This document shows positions 17,822 through 26,544 of a stretch of 64,000 nt of DNA, in pieces. How positions within the stretch are numbered: the stretch's first letter is position 1; the number at the start of each line of letters is the position of its first letter. A program made the translations under genes and the position numbers. Origin of the DNA: Rhizorhabdus wittichii RW1 (GTDB lineage Bacteria > Pseudomonadota > Alphaproteobacteria > Sphingomonadales > Sphingomonadaceae); contig CP000699.1 of assembly GCA_000016765.1 (NCBI GenBank), positions 2,294,001 to 2,358,000 of the forward strand. The letters are read 5' to 3'. The notes under the pieces are model-generated. The model did no database searches. It was not told where the DNA came from and worked only from the letters and a program-made list of their open reading frames with translations.

Positions 17822-20167
17822 ATGAAGAGACATGCCTTGCGCCGCCGGGCGCGATCGTCGGTCGCCGTCGCGGCGCTGATGCTGCCGGCTGCCGCCTTCG
17901 CCCAGTCGGACCAGCCGGCCGGGGAAGGCCAATATGGCGGCGACATCGTCGTCACCGCGACCCGCCAGTCCGAATCGCTGAGCAAGGTGCCGCTGAGCGT
18001 CAGCGCCTTCTCGCAGGAGAAGCTCGACAGCCGCGGCGTCCGCAGCTTCGCCGACGTGATCCGCCAGACGCCGGGCGTCGTGTTCGAGGCGACCAGCATC
18101 ACCACCAACATCTCGATCCGCGGCATCAAGTCGACCGCCGGCGCCGCCACCACCGGCGTCTATATCGACGACACGCCGATCCAGTTCCGGTCACTGGGGT
18201 TCAGCGGCGGCAACACCTATCCGGTGATCTTCGACCTCGAGCGCGTCGAGGTTCTGCGCGGTCCGCAAGGCACGCTGTTCGGCGCGGGATCGGAGGGCGG
18301 CACGATCCGCTTCATCTCGCCGCAGCCGAGCACGACCAGGTCGTCGGGCTATGCGCGCACCGAGTTCGCGATGACCGAGGATGGCGGGCCAAGCTACGAA
18401 GCCGGCCTCGCGCTCGGCGTTCCGCTGATCCAGGACAAGCTCGGCGTTCGCGTCAGCGGCTATTACCGCCGCGACGGCGGCTGGATCGACCGCGTCCGCT
18501 TCGAAGACAAGGGCGTCGTCGCCGACGACAGCAATTATCAGGACAGCTATGTCGGCAAGATCGCCTTCGCCTGGGAACCGGTTCCCGATCTGAGGATCAC
18601 CCCGTCCTTCACCTATCAGAAGGTCTATACCAACGACAGTCCGGCGACCTGGGACAATGTCCGCGCCGACTTCACCGTGCCGGACGCGCCCTTCTCCGAT
18701 TATGACGATGGCCGCTTCCTCAACGGCAACCGCGTCCAGGAATGGACCCGCGACCGCTTCTACTTGCCGACGCTCAACGTCCAATACGGGCTGGGCCCGG
18801 TCGACCTGACCGCGATCGCCTCCTATTTCGATCGCAGGCAGACGCTCGCCTCCGACTATACGATCTTCGCCCAGAGCATCTTCACCGGCATCTCGCTGCC
18901 GCTGTTCCCCGACCAGCGCGCCGTCACCGCGCTGAAGAACACGCAGAAGATCACCACCGGCGAGCTACGCCTCGCCTCGTCGGACCGCGACGCGATGCTC
19001 ACCTGGCAGGTCGGCGGCTTCTACCAGAAGGCCAAGCAGACTTCGTTCCAGCAGGTCGACGATCCCTCCTTCTTCAAATATGCGCCGTTCCTGGCCCCGG
19101 TCCTGCCGCCGCTGATCGACGGGCGTCTCGTCTACGACCAGTTCGCCAAGTCGAAGGACGAGCAGATCGCGGCCTTCGGCCAGGTCAACTTCAAGCCGGT
19201 CGACCGGCTGACGCTGACGGTGGGCCTGCGCTACGGCCAGACCAGGTTCACCATCAACTCCTTCGCGCAGGGGCCCGTCGTCGGCCCGTCGGTGACCGAC
19301 CTCGGCCGCCAGAAGGAGAAGCCGTTCACGCCGAAGTTCGGCGCCGAGTTCCAGGTGACGCCGGGCACGCTGGTCTACGCCTCGGCCTCGAAGGGCTTCC
19401 GTCCGGGCGGCTACAACCCGCAGGTCGGCGTCCCCTGCCAGGCCAGCGACCTCGATCCGCTCGGCTATCCGAACGGGCGGCCGCAGACCTATGACTCGGA
19501 TTCGGTGTGGAGCTACGAGCTCGGCCTCAAGACCCGCACCGGCCGCTTCAGCGCGCAGGGCAGCGTCTACCAGATCGACTGGAAGAACATCCAGCAGGTC
19601 GTCAGCCTCGGCGGTTGCGGCTTCCAGTTCACCGGAAACCTCGGCACCGCCCGGAGCCGCGGCTTCGATTTCCAGCTCGACTACCGCCTGACCGACGATT
19701 TCACCTTTCAGGCCGAGATCGGCTACACCGACGCCAAATTCCTCAAGACCTTCTTCGGGGGTCCGCTGGCGGCCCGGCCGCTGGTGACCAAGGGCGACCA
19801 TGTCGTCGCGCCGCCGTGGACGGTGTCGGTCCACGGCCAGTACGAACTGTCGCTGCGGGAGCACCACGACTCCTATGTCCGCGCCGACTTCGACTATCGC
19901 TCGCACCAGTCGGACCCGACGCCGGGGATCGATCCGCGCAACGGCGGCTCGGACCCGACCCTCGACAACGCGCCGGCGCTCAAGGCGCTGTCGATGCGGA
20001 TCGGCCACCGGATCGACGGCATCGACATGTCGCTGTTCGTCAACAACCTGCTCGACCAGGCCGTCTGGCAGGGCCGTCGCGCCCGCGACAACAACAATGC
20101 GACGATCTACAAGTCGCACATCGTCCGCCCGCGCACCTTCGGCGCGACGATCGGCTATCGCTTCTGA
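17822..20167 (+). CDS. TonB-dependent outer-membrane receptor
   Basis: This 781-residue receptor has a signal peptide ending at about residue 27 (PAAAFAQ), the TonB-box-like DIVVTATRQ, a plug with GVYIDDTPI and ERVEVLRGPQGTLFG, and a barrel ending GATIGYRF. It follows the secreted amidohydrolase by 69 bp and the pair is terminated by the strong hairpin at 20189-20227, which defines a two-gene transcription unit. The paired arrangement suggests that the amidohydrolase product or substrate is the ligand. Confidence 0.93.
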   Translation: MKRHALRRRARSSVAVAALMLPAAAFAQSDQPAGEGQYGGDIVVTATRQSESLSKVPLSVSAFSQEKLDSRGVRSFADVIRQTPGVVFEATSITTNISIRGIKSTAGAATTGVYIDDTPIQFRSLGFSGGNTYPVIFDLERVEVLRGPQGTLFGAGSEGGTIRFISPQPSTTRSSGYARTEFAMTEDGGPSYEAGLALGVPLIQDKLGVRVSGYYRRDGGWIDRVRFEDKGVVADDSNYQDSYVGKIAFAWEPVPDLRITPSFTYQKVYTNDSPATWDNVRADFTVPDAPFSDYDDGRFLNGNRVQEWTRDRFYLPTLNVQYGLGPVDLTAIASYFDRRQTLASDYTIFAQSIFTGISLPLFPDQRAVTALKNTQKITTGELRLASSDRDAMLTWQVGGFYQKAKQTSFQQVDDPSFFKYAPFLAPVLPPLIDGRLVYDQFAKSKDEQIAAFGQVNFKPVDRLTLTVGLRYGQTRFTINSFAQGPVVGPSVTDLGRQKEKPFTPKFGAEFQVTPGTLVYASASKGFRPGGYNPQVGVPCQASDLDPLGYPNGRPQTYDSDSVWSYELGLKTRTGRFSAQGSVYQIDWKNIQQVVSLGGCGFQFTGNLGTARSRGFDFQLDYRLTDDFTFQAEIGYTDAKFLKTFFGGPLAARPLVTKGDHVVAPPWTVSVHGQYELSLREHHDSYVRADFDYRSHQSDPTPGIDPRNGGSDPTLDNAPALKALSMRIGHRIDGIDMSLFVNNLLDQAVWQGRRARDNNNATIYKSHIVRPRTFGATIGYRF

Positions 20168-20188
20168 TCGATCGATGCAGTGGGATGA

Positions 20189-20227
20189 GGCCGCGGCGGG
20201 AACCGTCCCGCCGCGGCCTTTCTTTAT
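20189..20227 (+). terminator. Strong Rho-independent terminator
   Basis: A perfect 13-bp stem runs from 20189-20201 to 20206-20218 around a 4-base loop (ACCG... region) and is followed by TTTCTTTAT. It ends the amidohydrolase/receptor transcript, and its T-tract reaches the 3' end of the convergent kup gene. Confidence 0.9.
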
Positions 20228-22158
20228 ATCTCGACCTGGCTGCCGAGCTCGACGACGCGGTTGGTCGGCAGCTTGAAGAATTCCATCGCGCTCTCGGCGT
20301 TGCGTAGCATCCAGGCGAACAGCTTCTCGCGCCAGATCGCCATCGCCGGCCGCTCGGAGGGCAGCAGCGTCTGCCGGGCGAGGAAGAAGCTGGTGTCCAT
20401 CATCTTGAACTCGGGCCCGCAGGTCCGCGTCCGCGACAGCACCGCCGGCACGTCGGGATCCTCCATGAAGCCGTAGTTGATGACGATGCGATAGAAGCCC
20501 TGGCCGAGATCGGCGAAGTCGACCCGGTGGCTTTCGGGCACATAGGGCGCGTCGGCGATCTTCACCGTCAGCAGGATCACCCGCTCGTGCAGCACCTTGT
20601 TGTGCTTGAGGTTGTGGAGCAGCGCATGGGGCACGCCCTGCGCCTGCGAGGTCATGAACACCGCCGTGCCGGGCACCCGCACCGCCGAGTTGACCGCCGA
20701 CTGGACGAACACCTTGACCGGCATCGCCGCCTCGCGCAGCCGGTTGATCATCAGCATCCGGCCGCGCCCCCAGGTGGTGAGCAGGGTGAAGGCGATGAAG
20801 CCGATCAGCAGCGGGAACCAGCCGCCGTCCGGCACCTTGGTCAGGTTGGCGCCGAAATAGGCGATGTCGACCGCCGCGAACACCGCGATCAGCGGCGCGG
20901 CGAGCGCCTTGTTCCAGCCCCACAGGTGGATCAGCACCACCGCGATCAGGCAGGTGTCGATCGCCATCGCCCCGGTCACCGCGATGCCATAGGCGGCGGC
21001 GAGATTGGACGAGGTGCGGAACGACATGACCAGCAGGATCACCATCACCATCAGGCCCCAGTTGATCGCCGGGATGTAGATCTGGCCGATCGATCCGGCG
21101 CTGGTGTGGGTGATGCGCAGGCGCGGGATGAAGCCGAGCTGGATCGCCTGCTGGGTGACGGAGAAGGCGCCGGTGATCACCGCCTGGCTGGCGATCACCG
21201 TCGCCATCGTCGCGAGGATGACGAGCGGCAGGCGCAGCATCTCAGGCGCCAGCAGGAAGAAGGGGTTGTGGATCGTCCTGAGCGCGGTCGCCATGTCCTG
21301 CGACAGGATCATCGCCCCCTGCCCGAGATAGTTGAGCATCAGCGCCGGCAGCACGAAGACCAGCCAGCTCAGGCCGATCGGGCGGCGGCCGAAATGCCCC
21401 ATGTCGGCATAGAGCGCCTCGGCCCCCGTCACCGCGAGCACGACCGATCCCATGGCGAGGAAGGCGAGCGTGCCCTCCTCCATGAAGAAGCGGACCGCAT
21501 ACCAGGGGTTGAGCGCGATCAGGACGTGCGGGTTGCCGATGATGTGCCAGGTGCCGAGCACGCCGAGCGTCGTGAAGTAGATCATCATGATCGGGCCGAA
21601 CAACATGCCGACCTTGGCGGTGCCGCGCGACTGGATCATGAACAGCGCGATCAGGATGCCGACCGCGATCGGCAGCACCATCGGCGCGAAGCCCGCCTCC
21701 ACCGTGGTCAGGCCCTCGACCGCCGACAGCACCGAGATCGCCGGGGTGATCATGCTGTCGCCGTAGAACAGCGCGGTGGCGAAGACGCCGAGCAGGATGA
21801 TGCCCTTGCCCCAGCGCTTGCCCTCCGACTTGCGGTTGATCAGCGCGAGCAGCGCCAGGCTGCCGCCCTCGCCCTTGTTGTCGGCGCGCATGATGATCGC
21901 GACATATTTGAACGTCACGACCAGCATCATCGACCAGAAGATCAGGCTGAGGACGCCGAGGATGTGGAGCTCGTCGGGCGGCAGCGGATGATGGCCGGCG
22001 AAGGTCTCGCGGAAGGCGTAGAGCGGGCTGGTGCCGATGTCGCCGAAGACGACCCCGACCGCGCCCACCACCATTGCGCCCAGGCTGCCATGGGCATGGC
22101 CGCCATGCCCCGGAGACGATCCGTCCCGGTCGGCGACCGCTGCGGCGTCGCTGCTCAT
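20224..22158 (-). CDS. kup: Kup-family low-affinity potassium uptake protein
   Basis: The protein is 644 residues, the usual Kup length. The N-terminal motif [19 protein letters not shown] is the family hallmark, followed by about twelve hydrophobic membrane segments (for example [20 protein letters not shown]) and a hydrophilic cytoplasmic C-terminal domain. GEGG and [15 protein letters not shown] are also typical. It is a K+/H+ symporter of the inner membrane. I chose the ATG at 22158; a GTG at 22236 in the same frame would add a 26-residue basic leader unlike the family. It is a single-gene unit that converges on the TonB receptor. Confidence 0.93.
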   Translation of the reverse strand: MSSDAAAVADRDGSSPGHGGHAHGSLGAMVVGAVGVVFGDIGTSPLYAFRETFAGHHPLPPDELHILGVLSLIFWSMMLVVTFKYVAIIMRADNKGEGGSLALLALINRKSEGKRWGKGIILLGVFATALFYGDSMITPAISVLSAVEGLTTVEAGFAPMVLPIAVGILIALFMIQSRGTAKVGMLFGPIMMIYFTTLGVLGTWHIIGNPHVLIALNPWYAVRFFMEEGTLAFLAMGSVVLAVTGAEALYADMGHFGRRPIGLSWLVFVLPALMLNYLGQGAMILSQDMATALRTIHNPFFLLAPEMLRLPLVILATMATVIASQAVITGAFSVTQQAIQLGFIPRLRITHTSAGSIGQIYIPAINWGLMVMVILLVMSFRTSSNLAAAYGIAVTGAMAIDTCLIAVVLIHLWGWNKALAAPLIAVFAAVDIAYFGANLTKVPDGGWFPLLIGFIAFTLLTTWGRGRMLMINRLREAAMPVKVFVQSAVNSAVRVPGTAVFMTSQAQGVPHALLHNLKHNKVLHERVILLTVKIADAPYVPESHRVDFADLGQGFYRIVINYGFMEDPDVPAVLSRTRTCGPEFKMMDTSFFLARQTLLPSERPAMAIWREKLFAWMLRNAESAMEFFKLPTNRVVELGSQVEI

Positions 22159-22316
22159 GCGAGACTGGACTTCATGCCTGGAACACGCCCATTTCCCGCG
22201 CCCTCCTTCCCCCGTCAGGCGCTTAGCGGCGGGCACCTAGCATTTGTTCCATGCCCCCGCAACATCGTCCGGGGACGGGCCGTGCCCGGTTCCCGGCCGG
22301 GCCATCGCGCGGGCCC

Positions 22317-22757
22317 CTATTCCTTGGCGATGACGGTGCGCAGCGTCACCTGCGTCACCAGCCGCTGCACCCCGGGCAGCGCCGACAATATGTCGCGATG
22401 AACCCGTTCGTAGCTGTCGTCGTCGGGAATCTCGACCTTGATCAGATAGTCCGATTCGCCGCTGAGCAGATAGGCTTCGCTGACCTGCGGGGTGCGTTCG
22501 AGCGCCTGTTCGAACGCCATCATCGTCGCCTGCCGCTGGTCGGCCAGCGTCACCTGCACATAGATGGTCGACGGATTTCCACGCGCCTGGCGCGACAGCC
22601 GGGCGCCATAGCCGAGGATCATGCCGACCTGCTCCAGCGCCCGCACCCGCCGGTGCGCCGCCGACGGCGACAGCCCGACGCGGGTGCCGAGCTGCTCGCT
22701 GGTGAGGCTCGCGTCGCGGGCGAGCTCGACGAGGATTTTGCTGTCGATGCGGTCCAT
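22317..22757 (-). CDS. Lrp/AsnC-family transcriptional regulator
   Basis: This 146-residue protein has the N-terminal HTH MDRIDSKILVELARDASLTSEQLG followed by GLSPSAAHRRVRALE, then an AsnC/RAM ligand-binding domain (YVQVTLADQ, GESDYLIKVEIPD, RLVTQVTLRTVI). The start at 22757 fits the family; the frame extends upstream as a shadow of the promoter region. It is divergent from alanine dehydrogenase with 135 bp between starts. That fits the well-known pattern in which an Lrp-like activator responds to alanine and controls ald. The intergenic region has two CGCAATTC-like stretches (near 22788 and 22817, opposite orientations) that could be its sites. Confidence 0.92.
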   Translation of the reverse strand: MDRIDSKILVELARDASLTSEQLGTRVGLSPSAAHRRVRALEQVGMILGYGARLSRQARGNPSTIYVQVTLADQRQATMMAFEQALERTPQVSEAYLLSGESDYLIKVEIPDDDSYERVHRDILSALPGVQRLVTQVTLRTVIAKE

Positions 22758-22892
22758 GCGGGAGATTCTCGCACGAGTGGCGGCTCGCGCGCAATTCACT
22801 CTTCCGATTTGCGTCGCCGCGCCGTCAATTCGCAACCTTTTCCCATCGCCGGAGCGTTATGATCGCGACGCAGCGACGGAGGGGAATGGATC

Positions 22893-23990
22893 ATGCGGAT
22901 CGGCGTTCCAAGGGAAATCAAGAATCACGAATATCGCGTCGGGCTCACTCCGGCCTCGGTGGCCGATCTCGTCGCCGCCGGCCATGCCGTGATCGTCGAG
23001 ACGGGCGCGGGCCTGGGCATCGATTTCGAGGACCGGGACTATCGCGACGCCGGTGCCGCTATCGTCGCCGACGCGGCCGCCGTGTTCGCTGGCGCCGACC
23101 TGATCGTCAAGGTCAAGGAGCCGCAGCCGTCGGAGATCGCGCTGCTCGAACCGCGCCACACCCTGTTCACCTATCTCCACCTCGCCGCCGACAAGCCGCA
23201 GGCCGAGGGGCTGATGGCGTCGGGCGCGACCTGCATCGCCTATGAGACGGTCACCTCGCGCTCGGGCGCGCTGCCGCTGCTCAAGCCGATGTCGGAGGTC
23301 GCCGGGCGCATGTCGATCCAGGTCGGCGCCCATTATCTGGAGAAGGAACAGGGCGGGCGCGGCGTGCTGCTGGGCGGCGTGCCCGGCGTCGCGCCGGCGC
23401 GGGTCGCGATCCTCGGCGGCGGCGTCGCCGGGATCAACGCCGCGCAGATGGCGGTCGGCCAGCGCGCCGACGTCACCATCTACGACATCAACAATGATCG
23501 CCTCGCCGAGCTCGACATGCATTTCGGCAGCCAGATCAAGACCGCCTACGCCTCCAAGGCGGCGATCGCCGCCGCGGTCGCCAGGGCGCATCTGGTGATC
23601 GGCGCGGTGCTGGTGCCGGGCGCCGCCGCGCCCAAGCTGGTCACCCGCGACATGCTCAGGACGATGAAGCGCGGATCGGTGCTCGTCGACATCGCGATCG
23701 ACCAGGGCGGCTGCTTCGAGACGAGCCACCCGACCACCCATGACGACCCCGTGTTCGAGGTCGACGGCGTGATCCATTATTGCGTCGCGAACATGCCCGG
23801 CGCGGTCGCCCGCACCTCCGCCTTCGCACTCAACAACGCGACGCTGCCCTTCGTCCAGAAGCTGGCGGGCCTCGGCGCGGAGGCGGCGATGGCGGCCGAC
23901 CCGCACCTCGCCGCCGGGCTCAACGTGTCGGGCGGGCAAATCCGCCACAAGGCGGTCGCCGAAGCGCTCGATCTGCCCTTCCAGGGCTAA
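22893..23990 (+). CDS. ald: Alanine dehydrogenase
   Basis: The 365-residue protein interconverts L-alanine and pyruvate/ammonia with NAD. It starts MRIGVPREIKNHEYRVG and has the pyruvate-binding lysine region KVKEPQ, the conserved HTLFTYLHLA motif, the glycine-rich NAD site AILGGGVAGINAA and the C-terminal NVSGGQIRHKAVAEAL. Length and motifs fit the family fully. The divergent Lrp-type gene very probably controls it. It provides a route for alanine nitrogen and carbon and need not be linked to the flanking catabolic clusters. Confidence 0.96.
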   Translation: MRIGVPREIKNHEYRVGLTPASVADLVAAGHAVIVETGAGLGIDFEDRDYRDAGAAIVADAAAVFAGADLIVKVKEPQPSEIALLEPRHTLFTYLHLAADKPQAEGLMASGATCIAYETVTSRSGALPLLKPMSEVAGRMSIQVGAHYLEKEQGGRGVLLGGVPGVAPARVAILGGGVAGINAAQMAVGQRADVTIYDINNDRLAELDMHFGSQIKTAYASKAAIAAAVARAHLVIGAVLVPGAAAPKLVTRDMLRTMKRGSVLVDIAIDQGGCFETSHPTTHDDPVFEVDGVIHYCVANMPGAVARTSAFALNNATLPFVQKLAGLGAEAAMAADPHLAAGLNVSGGQIRHKAVAEALDLPFQG

Positions 23991-24026
23991 CAGCTTTCCT
24001 CCCCCCTCCCCTGGAGGGGAGGAAAA

Positions 24027-24103
24027 GGGAGAGGGGAGGACGGCCTTTCCCCCCCAAACTCCGGGCCGACATGCGGTCCCCCCACCGCATGCTCCCCTCT
24101 CCC
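24027..24103. repeat. Nested inverted repeats between ald and folD
   Basis: The outer arms are 24027-24038 and 24092-24103 (12 bp, perfect complement, GGGAGAGGGGAG type), and the inner arms are 24070-24077 and 24084-24091 (CATGCGGT/ACCGCATG around six C). A further CCTCCCC/GGGGAGG hairpin precedes them at 24005-24022. There is no coding capacity. This looks like one of the G/C-run intergenic repeats common in alphaproteobacteria; it may also help to end the two convergent transcripts. Confidence 0.55.
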
Positions 24104-24132
24104 GACCCCTTGCCGAGAGCCGTTCGCTTTCG

Positions 24133-25026
24133 TCAGCCGCGCATCTCCGCCGCCTTCACCGTGTTGGCGAGCAGGCAGGCGATCGTCATCGGGCCGACGC
24201 CGCCGGGCACCGGCGTCACCGCGCGGGCATGCTGGACCTCGTCAAAGGCGACGTCGCCGACCAGCCGGGTCTTGCCGCCCTCGCCGGGCAGCCGGGTGAT
24301 GCCGACGTCGATGATCACCGCGCCCTCCTTCACCCAATAGCCCTTGACCAACCGGGGGGCGCCCGCCGCCGCGACGATGATGTCGGCCTTGCGGACGATA
24401 TCGGGCAGGCCGCGCGTCTCGATATGGGTGACGGTGACGGTCGCCTCGCGCTCGAGCAGCAGCATCGCGATCGGCTTGCCGACGATGTTCGACTTGCCGA
24501 TCACCACCGCGTCCATGCCCTTCATGTCGTCGATCACGCTGTCGAGCAGCATCATCACGCCGAGCGGGGTGCAGGGCACCAGCCCGCCGGTGCCGGTCGA
24601 CAGTCGGCCGACATTGACCGGGTGGAAGCCGTCGACGTCCTTGGCCGGGTCGATCGCGCTCAGCACCATGCCGTCGTCGATGTGCGACGGCAGCGGCACC
24701 TGCACCAGGATGCCGTGGATCGTCGGATCGGCGTTGAGCCGGGCGATCAGCGTCAGCAGTGCGTCCTGCGTCGTCTGCGCGGGCAGGCGATGCTCGAACG
24801 ACAGGATGCCGACCCGGCGGCATGCCTCGATCTTGCGGCCGACATAGACCTCACTCGCCGGATCGTTGCCGACCAGCACCACCGCCAGCCCCGGCGGCGC
24901 CCCGTCGCGCGCGACGATGGCGCGCACGGCGGCGGCGGTCCGTTCGTCGAGCGAGCGGGCGATCGCCCGCCCGTCGATGCGATGCGCTGTGGCCGCGCTG
25001 TCGTGCGCGGCGTGGCTCGGGGCCAT
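24133..25026 (-). CDS. folD: Bifunctional methylene-tetrahydrofolate dehydrogenase/cyclohydrolase
   Basis: The 297-residue FolD oxidises 5,10-methylene-THF with NADP and hydrolyses the methenyl product. Visible signatures are the lysine-containing SEVYVGRKIEACRRVGI, the cyclohydrolase/dehydrogenase motif GILVQVPLPSHID, PAKDVDGFHPVN, the NADP site VVIGKSNIVGKP and the C-terminal TPVPGGVGPMTIACLL. The start at 25026 has GGAG upstream. The gene lies 28 bp downstream of an aldehyde dehydrogenase gene on the same strand, so the two may be co-transcribed, linking one-carbon metabolism with an unidentified aldehyde. Confidence 0.96.
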   Translation of the reverse strand: MAPSHAAHDSAATAHRIDGRAIARSLDERTAAAVRAIVARDGAPPGLAVVLVGNDPASEVYVGRKIEACRRVGILSFEHRLPAQTTQDALLTLIARLNADPTIHGILVQVPLPSHIDDGMVLSAIDPAKDVDGFHPVNVGRLSTGTGGLVPCTPLGVMMLLDSVIDDMKGMDAVVIGKSNIVGKPIAMLLLEREATVTVTHIETRGLPDIVRKADIIVAAAGAPRLVKGYWVKEGAVIIDVGITRLPGEGGKTRLVGDVAFDEVQHARAVTPVPGGVGPMTIACLLANTVKAAEMRG

Positions 25027-25054
25027 GGTCTTCTCCGGAACGTTGGCGTCCGGG

Positions 25055-26473
25055 TCAGGCAAGCTCCCCGAGCGATACGCTGACGACCTGTCCCTGCGTA
25101 TATTCCTCGAAGCCCGCCTCACCCATTTCGGTGCCGATACCCGACTGCTTGGCGCCGCGGAAGGGGACTCGCGGATCGACGCCCTGCGGGCGGTTCACCC
25201 ACACCGTGCCGGTGCGGACGCGCAACGCGAGTTCGCTCGCGCGATCGACGTCGCTCGCCCAGATCGTGCCGCCCAGGCCATATTCGGTGTCGTTGACCCG
25301 TTCGAGCAGCTCGTCGATGTCGCTGTACTTGAGCACCGGCAGCACCGGGCCGAACTGCTCCTCGCGGACCAGCGGCGTGTCCTCGGCGATGTCGCGGACG
25401 ATGGTCGGGCGGATGAAATAGCCGGGGCCGTCCATCGGCTCGCCGCCGGCGACGATCGTCCCGCTCTGCGCGGCATCGGCGATCAGCGCGGTCAGCTTCT
25501 CATATTGCTGGCGGTTCTGGACCGGGCCGATCTGGGCGCCCTGGCGGGTGCCGTCGTCGACCACCGTCTCGCGCGCCAGCCGGCCGAGCTCGTCGCAGAA
25601 ATCGTCGTAGATCGCCTCGGGCACATAGGCGCGCTTGGTGGCGATGCAGACCTGCCCGGCGTTGCGCATCGCGCCATCGAACACCTTGCGGGCGACCGTC
25701 TTCGTGTCGACGTCGTCGAGCACGATCGCCGCGTCGTTGCCGCCCAGCTCCAGCGTCACGCGCTTCAGCGTCTCGGCGGTCGAGGCGAGCACCTTCTTGC
25801 CGGTCGCGGTCGATCCGGTGAACGAGACCTTGGCGATGTCGGGATGGCTGGACAGCGCCCCGCCCAGGTCATTCTCGTCGCAGATGATGTTGAGCACGCC
25901 GGCCGGCAGCACGTCGCGGCACAGCTCGCCGAACATCAGCGTGGTCAGCGGCGTGGTCGGCGCGGGCTTGGCGACCATCGTGTTGCCGGTCATCAGCGCC
26001 GGGCCGAGCTTGTTGATCAGCAGCACCAGCGGGAAGTTCCACGGCATGATCCCCGCGACCACGCCCAGCGGCACGCGATGCTCGACGATCCGCTGGCGCG
26101 CGTCGTCGCGCAGCACCTTCGGTTCCAGCCGCATGGCGGCGAAGGTGCGCAGCACGTTGACCGCGCCCTTGACCTCGCCCGCCGCCTGGTCGAGCGGCTT
26201 GCCCTGCTCGGCGGTCAGCACCGCCGCGAATTCGTCAACCTTTTCGGCGAGCGCGTCGGCGATGCCGGTCAGCAGCCGGGCGCGTTCGTCGACCGGGGTC
26301 GCCGCCCAGCCCGGAAAGGCCCGCTTCGCCGCGGCCACCGCCTGGTCGAGGATCGCGCGATCGGCCTTGGGGCAGCGCGCGAAGGGCTTGCCCAGCGCCG
26401 GATTGACGACGTCGAAGGTCGTGGCCCCGGGATGGGCCTGTCCATCGACCAGCATGAAATATTGGCGTTCCAT
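25055..26473 (-). CDS. NAD(P)-dependent aldehyde dehydrogenase
   Basis: The 472-residue ALDH has the active-site Asn146 in MPWNFP, the general base Glu242 in LELGGNDAA and nucleophile Cys276 in NAGQVCIATK. The NAD-binding FTGSTATG motif is at 219-226. The start at 26473 has GGAGCC upstream. It oxidises an aldehyde to the acid; the exact substrate is not readable from sequence. It is the first gene of a unit with folD, and 71 bp separate it from the stop of the fused acyl-CoA dehydrogenase upstream, so it could also belong to that transcript. Confidence 0.93.
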   Translation of the reverse strand: MERQYFMLVDGQAHPGATTFDVVNPALGKPFARCPKADRAILDQAVAAAKRAFPGWAATPVDERARLLTGIADALAEKVDEFAAVLTAEQGKPLDQAAGEVKGAVNVLRTFAAMRLEPKVLRDDARQRIVEHRVPLGVVAGIMPWNFPLVLLINKLGPALMTGNTMVAKPAPTTPLTTLMFGELCRDVLPAGVLNIICDENDLGGALSSHPDIAKVSFTGSTATGKKVLASTAETLKRVTLELGGNDAAIVLDDVDTKTVARKVFDGAMRNAGQVCIATKRAYVPEAIYDDFCDELGRLARETVVDDGTRQGAQIGPVQNRQQYEKLTALIADAAQSGTIVAGGEPMDGPGYFIRPTIVRDIAEDTPLVREEQFGPVLPVLKYSDIDELLERVNDTEYGLGGTIWASDVDRASELALRVRTGTVWVNRPQGVDPRVPFRGAKQSGIGTEMGEAGFEEYTQGQVVSVSLGELA

Positions 26474-26544
26474 CGTGGCTCCTCGCGCGATCGGGCGGTG
26501 TGTGCCGCATATCGTCATCCGCGCCGCCAAGATCAATGCGCATC

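Noticed and set aside
20527-22401. A 624-codon plus-strand frame opposite kup
   Set aside because: Composition is His/Arg/Asp rich and mirrors the membrane segments of Kup; shadow frame.
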